Shown here piece after piece: positions 40,985-50,932 of a stretch of DNA of 64,000 bases. Source of the stretch: Torreya grandis. Its lineage: Eukaryota > Streptophyta > Pinopsida > Cupressales > Taxaceae. A program made the translations under genes and the position numbers. How positions within the stretch are numbered: position 1 is the stretch's first letter; every line of letters begins with the position of its first letter. Below the pieces are notes generated by a model. That model ran no database searches, was not told the DNA's origin, and was given only the letters and a program-made list of their open reading frames with translations. Location: NCBI GenBank assembly GCA_037957365.1, contig JARHVA010003262.1:905001-969000 (forward strand). Reading direction: 5' to 3'.

Positions 40985-41093
40985 AGAGGGCCCACCACAA
41001 GGGTGTTGGAAACCAAACAAGGTCTAAACACAGTGGCAGCTGCAGCAAAACCCTAAGCACCCAAGAATTTTTTTTTGACACAATTAGTCAGAC
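40985..41093 (+). promoter_or_regulatory. Probable captured RACK1 promoter/5'UTR piece
   Basis: Just upstream of the RACK1 start codon are an AG repeat followed by GGGCCCACC (about 40,980-40,996, contains a site II-like GGCCCA) and AAAACCCTAAGC (about 41,046-41,057, a telo-box AAACCCTAA). Site II plus telo-box are known hallmarks of plant ribosomal-protein and translation genes, to which RACK1 belongs. That it came with the gene is inference. Confidence 0.6.
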
Positions 41094-41400
41094 ATGGTAG
41101 AAGCATTGGTATTGCATGGCACAATGGATGGTCACACTGATGAGGTGATGACCATCACCACTCCCATTGATAACTCTAACATGATCATCTCGGCCTCTAG
41201 TGATAAATCCATACTGTTGTGGTAGCTCACGAAGGAAATTGAGAAATATGGTGTTCTAAGGCACCGCCTCACCAGCCACTCCCACTTTATCCAAGATGTG
41301 GTTATCTCCTCTGATGGCTAGTTCTCCCTCTTTAGCTCTTGGGATAACGAGCTTCAATTTTGGGACCTCAACACGGCCCTCACCACCCGCCACTTTTGTG
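41094..41400 (+). pseudogene. RACK1: Fragment of RACK1 (WD40 ribosomal scaffold protein), captured by the copia element
   Basis: One open frame of 102 codons from ATG, broken by two TAG codons only, matches the N-terminus of RACK1. It reads [55 protein letters not shown], then SSWDNELQFWDLNTALTTRH. These are WD repeats 1 and most of 2: the GH...D...S.S.D..I..W pattern and the RACK1-specific LTGHSHFVQDVV.SSDGQF stretch. RACK1 is a seven-WD-repeat protein of the 40S ribosomal subunit; only about a third is present. The stops fall where CAG/CAT-type codons are expected, as C-to-T decay would give. It lies antisense to the copia transcript, in its leader. Similarity stops at RHFC, where RRFVGH is expected. 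Confidence 0.92.
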
Positions 41401-41756
41401 CCTCTTTCAACTTATTCAAATGACTAATTCAAATGATAGATTCAAATCAGAATAAATTTAAATTTTCAATGAGAGAAGCGTGTTGTGGAGCTAGATTGTG
41501 TTGTCTTTTCCTATAGAATGATGAAAAGAAAAGGAATTCTACTGCCTTTGCTAAAGCCATAATAGATCTAAACAAGATGTCTTGGCAAATTCTAACTTAG
41601 AAGCATTTTTTTTAAACAAGTTTCTATATGGATTTGCATGAGTTTTCAAAAAACTCTATCAAAACTATTAAATGCAATGGAGTTAAAAAAAACTACTAAG
41701 GAAGCAAAGTAAGAATTTTATAATAAACTAATAGCATAACTAGACACACGACTATC

Positions 41757-41774
41757 AGAGTGGCTCTGATACCA
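41757..41774 (-). promoter_or_regulatory. Copia primer-binding site (initiator tRNA-Met)
   Basis: The coding strand reads TGGTATCAGAGCCACTCT directly after the 5' LTR. TGGTATCAGAGC is the standard primer site complementary to the 3' end of plant initiator tRNA-Met. Confidence 0.95.
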
Positions 41775-42242
41775 CATCAGAGTTGTTGCCAAAATCTAGA
41801 TAATGCAAATGCAATGGAGACATGATCACATGAGATGAAGCTAGTGCACATCACATAGATGCTAAAGCAATTTGAAATTATACAAGAAGATAAATTACAT
41901 AAGAAAAAATGGAGAAAACCAAAATCTGATTAACATGAGATGGTCAAAATGAAGGATACATATAGGAGAGCACGTAAGTAACTCCTCCACAAAAGGTGGT
42001 TAAGACACCCAAAGAATAAACTGTAACTCCTCCATGAAAGGTGGTGATAAGGTGCTAAGAGTAGAGAAGTAACTCCCATCAAGGGAGCTACTTATGATAT
42101 TCTTATGACACCTATGACACATCTATGACACAGATCTCCACATAAGCTATCCTATCCCACAAATGTAGGAAAACTCCATGTAAGCACAAATATACAATTT
42201 TCCTAATTAAAAAATAGGGGAAATTAAAAACCTACACTAATA
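41775..42242 (-). repeat. Copia 5' LTR
   Basis: Repeat of 35,506-35,969. Abuts the primer site at its left end and CTCAT (42,243-42,247) at its right end. Confidence 0.95.
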
Positions 42243-42680
42243 CTCATAGGTACTAAATTAGCTACCCATGAGGAGTGCTTAATGGGAAAGATGATCTTGG
42301 ATTCAAATGATTTGCTCAATCATTTCCTCATAAGATATTTAATTTTGGGCTTTATTGGCCTCTAATTCTACTTGATAGGATTAGAATTAACCTCTAATTT
42401 TATGGTATGTTGGGTCAACTTGGGATCAAAACCTCTCAAGTCACTATATTCCCAAGCAAAGATGTCTTCTTTACAAATTTTTATGTTAGCGTACCTCTTA
42501 GCTTTAGTACTTACCTTACCAAGCTTGAGTATTTTGTCTTTGAAGATAAGGACTCTTTCATAGTTCTCTTCATTTGTTGACATCACTACCTTATCTTTTC
42601 TCATATGATATCCCTCATGGAAAATACCTTCAATAGTGATAAGGCCTTTAGGAATCTTGTTGGATCTCAAGTGAACTATT
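42243..42680 (-). pseudogene. Element C RT, N-terminal part
   Basis: Reads CKEDIFAWEYSDLRGFDPKL, the pre-RT motif, followed by HTIKLEVNSNPIK (42,670-42,368), then into the copia insertion. Homologous to the B region at 24.97-24.65 kb. The rest of this RT is at 35.5 kb. Confidence 0.88.
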
Positions 42681-42989
42681 TATTCCTCATACTGATGTTG
42701 AAACTTTTCTTATTTTATGGAGAACTCTGCTTCCTACTACAAGAAATAAGAAATTTGTTTGTCATTTTTAAAGACCTACCAATGGGATTCATTGTCTAGC
42801 ATTGATGGTCTTACCACCACTTTGACATATGGCCACACCTTGGTCCTGTTTAACTCATTGGGAATATCATAAATACTAACCTATCAACATGTCCATTTTG
42901 GATCCTTGGTATTGATTGGCTGTTAAAGGCCTCAAAATATTCAATTAGGTCCCACACTCTATGTTTATAAGACTTAATCAAAGGGTTTT

Positions 42990-43383
42990 TTGTGATATTG
43001 TGGCTTCTAACTTGGTGCACTATTAGCTCACTATCTCCATAAAATTACAACTACTTGATCCCTCTATTACTAGCCCATTCAAGGCCATGGATAAGACCCT
43101 TGTAATCTACTACATTGCAACAAAAACTAAATTGGAACCTATAAGAAGATAAATAATAGTCATTGGAGGGGGATTTTAGGATTACACCTACACCTAGTCC
43201 ATGTTTACTCCTTGAACCATCAAAGAACAATTTCCATAAGCTACTAGGATCTTTTTGAGGTCTAATGTAAGATGGAATGGATTGATTCTCTTCATGTAAG
43301 TAGTAGACACCCATGTCCCTCTCTTCACCTCCTTCTAAGGGATAAACCAAATGGTTATCATTCCATAGTTCATATAATAACAT
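42990..43383 (-). pseudogene. Element C RNase H-like domain located upstream of RT
   Basis: Reads LWKLFFDGSRSKHGLGVGVI (Asp in FDG), then FCCNVVDYKGLIHGLEWA, where Asp replaces the usual Glu before Y. The later GDSELIV segment lies beyond the open stretch, near 43.03 kb. It shows the same domain and the same unusual place as in B. It is preceded (to the right) by the L1 insertion that separates it from protease. Confidence 0.85.
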
Positions 43384-43393
43384 GTCTTATATC
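43379..43393. repeat. 15-bp target duplication of the L1 insertion (left copy)
   Basis: AACATGTCTTATATC here and again at 45,498-45,512. Length fits target-primed reverse transcription. Element C protease and RNase H parts lie on the two sides. Confidence 0.88.
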
Positions 43394-45497
43394 AAAATGA
43401 ATGAGGGAAACTATGTTTCTATCTCAAGGGTATAGTAACAATGTGGGCACATGATGCAATGGGTGTGTTAGGCGTGCCCCTAGAATTTGAATTCATAGGT
43501 CTGCAGACAGGAGCTGCTCTTTCAAATCTAGAAAATGCTAGTTTGCAGGCAAATGGGAAACTGGTTGTGGAGAATCAGGCAGGAGGGATAGACCCAGGAG
43601 GAACTAAAGGAGGTGTTGAGAAGAATATTGGGTCAAAATTTGTGACTGATGTAAATAATGGAAAATCTTTGAGCGAAGTTGATCCTTTATGTGGAATTTT
43701 TGGCTCCCATTTGGATCCTCCTCATGCAGTGTTGGGGTAGGAGATTGAAAAGGAGAAAAATAATAGTGACTTTAATAAGGAAAAATCCTCAGAAGGGTTG
43801 AAGGTAGGGTACTCTGAACAAAGGATGTGGTCATCTCTGTTTGCCAAGAAACCCATTGGAAAATCCCTTTTCCCACTGGTGACTACTAAATCTTATTGGG
43901 AGAAAGGTGAGTATGAAGTTTTTATTCCAGATCCTTTAATAGATTTTTCTGTGTCCTCCATGGATTTCACCTTAGTGGGTAAATTTTTAGGAGCAAGACC
44001 AGATCTAGAATCTCTCACAAAAATGGTTAAAAGGAAATGGGTTATTCAAGGAGAGATAGTTATTGCACCAATGTTAAATGGTTTATACTTATTTACCTTC
44101 AAATGTAAAGAAGACATAAATATGGTTTTGTGTGGAGGACCATGGTCTTTTGGAAAATGTTCTCTTACTATTAAAAAATGGGAGCTGAATATGGATTTCT
44201 CAAATTCTTTTTTCTTAACAACTCCCATCTAGGTTAGACTTTTTAGACTCCCTTTAGAGTTTTGGCATGAGGACATTTTTAAAGGTATTGCCAGTTCTTT
44301 TGGGGAACTTGTGGTATTGGATAAGGCTACAGCAACTAGAACCAAACTTCAAACTGCCAAGTTGTATGTTAAAGTGACAAATCTGAATCATCTCCCAAAA
44401 AAAGTGGATTTAATATCCAAGTTTGGTAAAAAAAACTCAAGGAATTTTTTTTGAAGATCTGCCCAACTCTTTCTATGCTTGTAAGAAACAGGGGCATTGG
44501 GTAAAAAATTGTCCTTCCAAAAGCAAAATTCATCCTAGTAGTGTTATGGATGGGAAAAAGACTACGGTCTAGCAAAAGAAAGTATGGAAACCCAAAGAAG
44601 ATCAGTGACAAGAAAAAAAGGATAATGAAAAAAATAAAGATCTACATGTTGAGGCGGGTAAAAAGCCTTCTTTTGAAGATCCTAAAGGCCCACTTGCTGA
44701 GGTGGATACAGAGATTTCTTTTGAGAAAGAAAATTCTAAGATAGAAGAAAATGGACTGTAATCAGAAACCATAATAACTGCACAAAGAATAGATGAATTG
44801 ATAGATTTATCAAATCAAATCATTTTCTAACAAAGGGTAGAGGATCGATGGAGAGATGTAGATGGCAAAGTAGGGCTAGAGGAAGAAGAAGTTTTGGCTG
44901 AAGTCAGAAATAAATTAGACGAGAGAGATTTTCTTTTTTCTCAGTCCAGGGAGATTAAGGTTGATAATGACTCCCTTTAGATGAGCTTCATGTGAATGAT
45001 AATGGAGAAAACTTAAAGAATTTTCTAAACCAAAGGAAAAGGGCTGAAAACAAGACCAATACTAAGGGAGTAGAAACCACAAACAGCAAAAAAGATCAGC
45101 AAATGAAGGTGAAACATCTTGCTTCTACTCTGGATAAATCTGTAAAAAGAGACGAACAACTTTTAAAGGTGAAATTGGATGTTAGTTCTCCGGACAAACC
45201 TGGAAGAAGATCCATAAAGAAAACCAGAGAGCTAGAAAGTAAGCAAAATATTGCTGATGAGAGGCAGGCAACTATTCTGGATTTTGCCCCTAAAAAATAG
45301 TTATTAAACCATTACTTGGAAATTACGGGGCTGATTTTAAAATGGACATTGATGTTGTCCCTGTTTTACCTTAGGTTGTTGCTAATTTTTAGTAGGTTTC
45401 AGGAAAGCTTCCCCTAGTGCATGTTTATGCTTTATCTTTTTTGATTTTGTTAAAGGGTTTTGAGGCCCATTTAAAACCTATTTTTACCTTAATCTAA
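43394..45497 (+). mobile_element. L1-type non-LTR element carrying ORF1, ORF2 almost absent
   Basis: It is about 2.1 kb between 15-bp duplications, inserted in element C in the opposite direction. It holds an almost full ORF1, then the first residues resembling the start of an L1 ORF2 (TITWKLRG at about 45.31 kb, cf. W.VRGL), then about 170 bp of other sequence and the target duplication. No clear poly(A) tail is present at the right end. The body of ORF2 (endonuclease, RT) is missing. Confidence 0.75.
43441..45300 (+). pseudogene. L1 ORF1 with DUF4283-like domain and zinc knuckle
   Basis: Frame 1 runs 43,441-44,450 with two TAG stops. It includes FTLVGKFLGARPDLESL, KRKWVIQGEIVIAPMLNGLY, FKCKEDINMVLCGGPWSFGK, and PI-VRLFRLPLEFW, where TAG stands for the usual W. 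These are the blocks of the plant DUF4283 domain. After a frameshift in an A/T-rich run near 44.43 kb comes SFYACKKQGHWVKNC, a CCHC knuckle whose first Cys is lost. A charged, Lys/Glu-rich tail ends ATILDFAPKK (45,300). In plant L1 elements this protein binds RNA. It is non-functional as it stands. Confidence 0.85.
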
Positions 45498-45512
45498 AAC
45501 ATGTCTTATATC

Positions 45513-46115
45513 TCCTTATGCTGAGTGTTTAATTCTTAACCAAACATATGCTCATCTTCATCTAGGATGTTGAAATTGAGGTTTATGCTATCTGGCCCAT
45601 AAGGTTATATATGGAATTATGTAACAGAATTAGATTTGATTGATACTTTCATCTTATATCTTATTCTAAATGACATGTATGACCAATATCTACAAGATAA
45701 CCTCCAATCTTTGTAGTAAATTATCTTGATGGGTATAGGGCAAAGTGAGGATGTACATCTAGGATCAACACATCTTGAACCATTGAGACACTAAGACAAA
45801 TATGCAATGTCATGTTGAGGTCTTTGATGATACCAGATGGCTTGGTAGAAGAACCATCAAGTTTCAGAACTCCTTAGACTAAGATTTATATTTTAGACCA
45901 AGCTAATCATCTATGGACTTTAGCATTAATGAGGTATTATCCCCACTATCTACCAACCAATTATTCATTAAAGAGTCACTAGTGATTACTAAAATGTGAA
46001 AGGGAGGAGGTTTTACCACCTTACCTAGTTTCACTTCATTTGGTCCTTTGGTTGCATTAGTGAGGACCACATTCTCATTGACTGGTGGATTTTCAAAAAC
46101 ATTAATTCTTGACAA
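45513..46115 (-). pseudogene. Element C aspartic protease
   Basis: Reads HILVITSDSLMNNWLVDSGD (active-site DSG retained), then past a stop LGLKYKS-SKEF-NLMVL, matching LGLKYEGMTKGVLQLDG of B. The L1 insertion cuts it off at 45,512. Confidence 0.8.
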
Positions 46116-46129
46116 CCCTTCTTGGAGGA

Positions 46130-47945
46130 TGTATACCTAACCAAGCATGGAGAGAATATCCCACATTGACACACTCACATTGTTTGTTCCATAATGTTGA
46201 TGGGTGAATCACCATCCTTTGGTTGTGCTTTGGGAGATACAATTACACCTTGAGTTTGTAAATTTTGAGGGATAAATAGATTCCCCTAATTTTGATTCCT
46301 TAGAGATATAGGAACCTTTGGAATAATATCAAGTCCATTTGGCTTTGCTATTGAAAGATTAATGGTAGGAGGCTCTTTGACTATTTCCCGATTACCATCC
46401 ATATTCCTTATTTTTAACCTTGTATTAGCTACCACTGAGATGTATGTCTGGCTAGAACTAGATTGATAATTGAGTGCATAACACTCTTATTTCTCATAGT
46501 TAACCATTCTATCACCCAATTATTTTGGTCCTTGATTAGGCCCTTGACCTTATTGAGGCTCTTCTAGTTTTTTCATCATGGGCAACTCTAAGTTCTGAGC
46601 CATAAGAGCTTGGTTGAACCTAGAATTTATAGTCAGATACCATTGATCATTGAAAAATTGATTTAAGTATATGTTTGGGATAATGAATTTCCTAAAAGAT
46701 TTATTACAAGGTATGGTCCCCTTAACTTCTTAAGAAATATTATTTTGAAAAGGGACCAAAGTGTTGGAAGTGCTTGCAACATTTAGATTATAATTTCTGT
46801 ATCTATTGTAGCTAGGTTTACCTTGTCCTTGGTTTTGACCTTGGCTTTAGCCTTGGGAATTTACTTTATAAGGTGGCCTGTTTTCTTGATAATAATTTTT
46901 TTGAGTTTTATATGAGGCTTGATAAGGCCTATTGAAATCTTGATACCTCTTAACATTCAATATCTCATTTCCCAAGGACTGAAACATGCTCTTAAGATCC
47001 TGAAAGCTTTTATGTTATTGGGAATCACTAGATTGACTATTGGAAGCATTTATTGCTTTGGGGAGGGTATATCAGTAATTATAGGCATAAGAGGAATGAC
47101 AACAAGAGGAAGAATAGAAATTGAAGATGCTCTAATATCAGAGAATAAAGGCATTGGTGGTCTAAGTGTAAGATTTCTAGTTTAGACTAAATAGTTATAT
47201 GCCCTAATTTCTACCTCATATGCATTTGGTAATGTGTTCCCCACCATATACTGAATCATTACTATAATGTCACTTTTAGGTCCTTAAAATAGTAAAGAAA
47301 GGCAAAGTTATGAGTAGGCCTAATAGAGACTACAATTCTATCCCAAGTCTTTTAGAACCTTGTGTTGAAATCTTTCATGACTTCATGAGGGGATATTTTT
47401 ATTGTGGTCACCTGCTCTGTAAGTGACAAATGGTCACTTTTATCCTTAAATCTCTTACACAATTCATCTCCTACTTGGTCCCATGATGAAATAGAGTTTG
47501 TAGCAAGGCTTATATACTAGTCTAGGGATTTACCCTTAAAAGAGATTGCTAATAACCTAATTTCTATATTTTCATCATTAAAATTATGAATGTTGCAAAA
47601 ATTACCTATATCCATGAGGTGCTCAGAAGGGTTTGTAGCTTTGTCTCTAATAAATTAAGGGATAGTTTTAAGAGCTACTATTGGAATAAGATCATATTAT
47701 TAGAGGTCTAAAGGACTTTGACCATTACAGGCCATAAAAAGGAAAAATCTAGGGGCTACCATGGCAACAAAATGGTTTAATAAAGATATTATTGTAGGGG
47801 TAGGCCTTGAAATTGAATTAGGAACAAAGTTGCCTTTATATGGGTATGTATTATCAAAGCTTAATATTTTTGTTGAGTTCAAAGAGAATTCAACAAATTC
47901 AAATGGAATACCTCTAAATGCTAGAATTGTAGTCACCTTTGGCAT
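46130..47945 (-). pseudogene. Element C gag
   Basis: The start MPKVTTILAFRGIPFEFVEF at 47,945 aligns with MPEITMRSVVKGVRFKIIEL of B. The rest follows B's gag in order but with many stops. Like B it lies a short distance after the LTR and primer site. Confidence 0.75.
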
Positions 47946-48074
47946 GAGATGTAGTCATTTATCTATTACCAAAATGTTGAATCTTCTTTTGGAGTCACTA
48001 GATGTTGTTGATTGGAAGCTATAATTGCTATAAATTGATCAAACTAGCATTAAACTTTAACCAATCACCTTTGA

Positions 48075-48106
48075 AATTATGTCCCATTCAACATGATAAA
48101 AATTAT
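48075..48106 (-). promoter_or_regulatory. Putative primer-binding site of element C
   Basis: The minus strand after the LTR reads an ATTTTTATCATGTTGAATGG stretch followed by GACAT. It corresponds base by base in part to element B's site. It is degenerate. Confidence 0.4.
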
Positions 48107-50663
48107 TGTAGCATAAATTTACACACTTGGAGAGGGTTATTTAGGCTCTCTCCAATTGAGCCACAATATGGGAAAAAACCTAGGATATGGGTATCCTATG
48201 GTGGGGTTAAACCTCTAGAGAAGGCCAACTTCCTCTTGATGGATCACCTATACTAATGTTTGTACTAAGAAAAGGGTTAAAAAGGGGGTGATATAGATCC
48301 TAAGAAATATATCAAGGTGATGCAAAAAATTAAGTGATAACTCAAACAAGCATGAAATATACACTAAAGAAACATAATATAGTACTATCTCACACAATCG
48401 AAAAATCTAGCTAGTTGCATAAGTATTACATACACTAGGTTTAGGAAGCAATGAATGAAGCCACGTGGAATTCTAAGAATCACACCAAGATTACATTAAT
48501 GGAAGAAATAACAAAAATTCAAACCTAAAATCAACTAGAAAATAACTTAAACTAGTCAAGAAAGAAGGAAAATGGGTATGGAAGATTATCCTTCACAATG
48601 TCATCACTCACAAGCTTACTAAACATAATTCAAAAAAAGAGATATGTAAATAAAGTATTTATTATATTTAAGAGGTTTTTCATACAAGTTTTGATAGGGT
48701 ATAGCATTATCAAATGAGATTCTCTTGCCCTTTAGGATTGAGAGAATTTTCTTCTAAAACTTAGAGTGAGCTTACAAAATGAAAAGAATGGATAATATAT
48801 GAGGAAAGGAAAGAGAAGAGGGATCATTATTAAATAAATCATTAATTGAGCTACCACCTTTTGATGAATGATCCACCACCTTTTTGATAAAATTAGAACT
48901 AGTTCTCTATTGATAAGTTAACCTTTTATTTGTCCCAATAGCCCTTAAACATTCTCATTGGTTGGAAAAAATTTACTAGAATATAATAGCTACCAAAGAT
49001 GGTGAGTCATGATCCTACTTATGAAAGAAAACCCTTAGGTACCCTGAAAATATATTAAATGCTATAGATGCTTTCCCTAACCACCATATATCCATCTTGG
49101 TACTCTACTCCATCTGTACTTGCTTCATTATGGGGGAAAGGTCCTTATATCCATGTACTTGATAGATCCATGCCCAAGTGTTCTCTTAATGGCTATATGT
49201 ACATATTTATTAAGGATGTGGCAATGTTGAATATGAGACACTTATTCTTAATCATTCATATATGCCCCTATTCCATCTTGGATATAGATATTTACTATAT
49301 ATTTGAAAACTAATCCAAATTATTGGTTTTTAAATAATAAATATATCGATGAGATCCACATATATTTAGTCTTGCTTCAAAAACTACTAGTCTATCTTTG
49401 ATTTCTATTTTTGGCCCTAAAAGACCTATTTTTTCTCTATTGAGATTTAATGGTGATGTTTGATCCTAAAAAATCAACTCTAGTTTAGCTTGGATCATGT
49501 TTTAACCTCCAATTGAAGTCTCATAACTTTAAAATTTGATATCGATTGTCAATCTCAATTTGGGATTTGAAATTATGACACCTTTGACCTTCATTATTGG
49601 TCATTAATCTTGATCTATGATTTTGATATTATGCCAATTATCATCTTTGGATTCATTCCTTAAGATCTTGTTGACTCTTTGGCCTCTCACTCACCATAGA
49701 TCTTTATCTATATGAATGAACACAAGAAATATATCTATTTCTAGTTTAATGTGCTTAAGACACTTATCACCCATGAATCTATCTTTGAGATTCATAAATT
49801 TTTTGACCCATCACTTATCGTTAGATCTACTTTGTATGATGGAGCATGTATTATTGATCTATTTTGGCCCACTAGCCTTGTCATTCGATGTGAGCTATTA
49901 GATTTAATCTTAGCTCCCAAGATTTGGACACTTGTCACTTGCACATTTATGCTAACCTTTTGACTTGATGTTCACTATTGATATTTGATGTTTGCTCAAG
50001 TTATTATATCTTTAGGACCCTTTGACATATATCATATGGTTTCTCACCATTAGATTTGATCCAATCTAATGCTGACCATTGGTCTTGGAACATTTGAATT
50101 CAAATAGATATTTCATGAAGCTTAAACTTGACATCCTCGCATATGTTTCACTCTACAAATCTAACTTTGAAACTTTATATCTTGAGATATAGAAGACATC
50201 AAGATATGAAATTTTTAGAGGATGATCTTTGCACTAAAATCATCATGTCTTTGTGGTATTTTATCTTTAGATAATTTTCCAAGTGCATTTATTAAATACA
50301 CAATCAATTTTATATGTTAATTTTTGCATGACGTGCTTGTGACAGTCTAGTTCTTCTAGACTTGTGTAAGAAACTATTATCTCTTTAGAAGGATCCAATG
50401 AATTTTGAAGGCTATGTGTAACCTAGTTCATTCCCATTAATGCTTTAAACACCATGAAAATGTGTTGGTATTATTCACCTTGCAATCCTAGATCTATTTT
50501 TAAGCCTATTTTCTTAAGTTCAATAAATTGTAATTTAAGCTTGCTTAAAGTGTTTCAAAACATTTACAAGCAATATGTGATCTTTGGACCACTCATTACA
50601 TCTATAACCCTATTCAGCTTATTCATTTAGGTAGAATATTGTTATGTAGGACAAAATTGGCCA
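48107..50663 (-). repeat. Element C 5' LTR (uninterrupted)
   Basis: 2,557 bp, begins TGTA and ends TTGGCCA. It contains the single ATTAC (48,490-48,494) that marks the pre-insertion state of the B target site. Confidence 0.93.
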
Positions 50664-50932
50664 ATACGAGGGTTTCCTATATTAGAATAAATTACTCTAA
50701 GGGTAAAGTAGGAAACTTTAGATGAGGTATTATTTAGGATATGATAATATAGATCATCATTTTGAGTTATGTGGGCCATGTTGCATTCCATTTATCTAGA
50801 TGAGGGCTAGGATTAGTTGTGACATGAGTGGATATTTTTATATAAAGGAAAATGTAGATGACCTATTAATTAATCCTATATCAGAGAGGATAAATCCTAC
50901 TTATACTTTCAATTATTAATACATTAGATATT
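50664..50932 (-). mobile_element. Element D leader remnant, right of element C
   Basis: Matches 63,565-63,750 (GAGG.TT.CCTAT, GGTATTATTTAGGATA, GATCATCATTTTGAGT, CATGTTGCATTCCATTT). It then jumps to sequence like 62,290-62,388 (ATTAAT.AATCCTAT, GA.AAATCCTACTTA). The palindromic repeat region seen in E is missing, so D's leader carries a deletion. Confidence 0.75.

Larger units (their letters stand above)
40260..41756 (-). other. Long copia leader with foreign sequence
   Basis: Copia leaders are usually short; this one is about 1.5 kb. It holds a poly-C run (about 40,360-40,371), two imperfect copies of TTAG.CTCAGC.GA.AATGC (about 40,419 and 40,479), a locally GC-rich block (about 40,750-40,850), and the RACK1 fragment with its upstream motifs. 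The sequence between the RACK1 end (41,400) and the primer site is AT-rich and unrecognised. Confidence 0.7.
35506..42242 (-). mobile_element. Ty1/copia element inserted in RT of element C
   Basis: It is a 6,737-bp element with LTRs of 464 and 468 bp, a 5-bp duplication, a perfect initiator-tRNA primer site and a G6 polypurine tract. Minus order is gag (40,259), protease, integrase, RT, RNase H (to about 36.18 kb), the normal copia order. The LTR ends on the coding strand are TATTAG...CTGATA (3' copy), not TG...CA. The LTRs differ at roughly one base in ten by eye, so insertion is not very recent. The leader (40.26-41.76 kb) is unusually long and holds a RACK1 fragment. Confidence 0.95.
19078..50663 (-). 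mobile_element. Ty3/gypsy element C, nested host of B, copia and L1 insertions
   Basis: Two long direct repeats bound the element: 19,078-19,465 + 30,591-32,771 (split by element B, about 2,569 bp in total) and 48,107-50,663 (2,557 bp). Both begin TGTA and end TTGGCCA on the plus strand. Inside, minus-strand gag-PR-RNase H-RT-RH-INT is recognisable in pieces between 48.0 and 33.1 kb. Without its insertions it would be about 11.7 kb. It lies inside the 5' part of element D: sequence before 19,078 and after 50,663 both match the continuous sequence at 63.53-63.75 kb. The two flanks overlap in a GAG.GTTTCCTAT stretch longer than a normal 5-bp duplication, so the exact target duplication is unresolved. 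Confidence 0.85.

Noticed and set aside
40876..41100. Plus-strand frame of 74 codons ending just at the RACK1 start
   Set aside because: It covers what looks like 5'UTR/promoter with the AG repeat and telo-box; the real product frame starts at 41,094.
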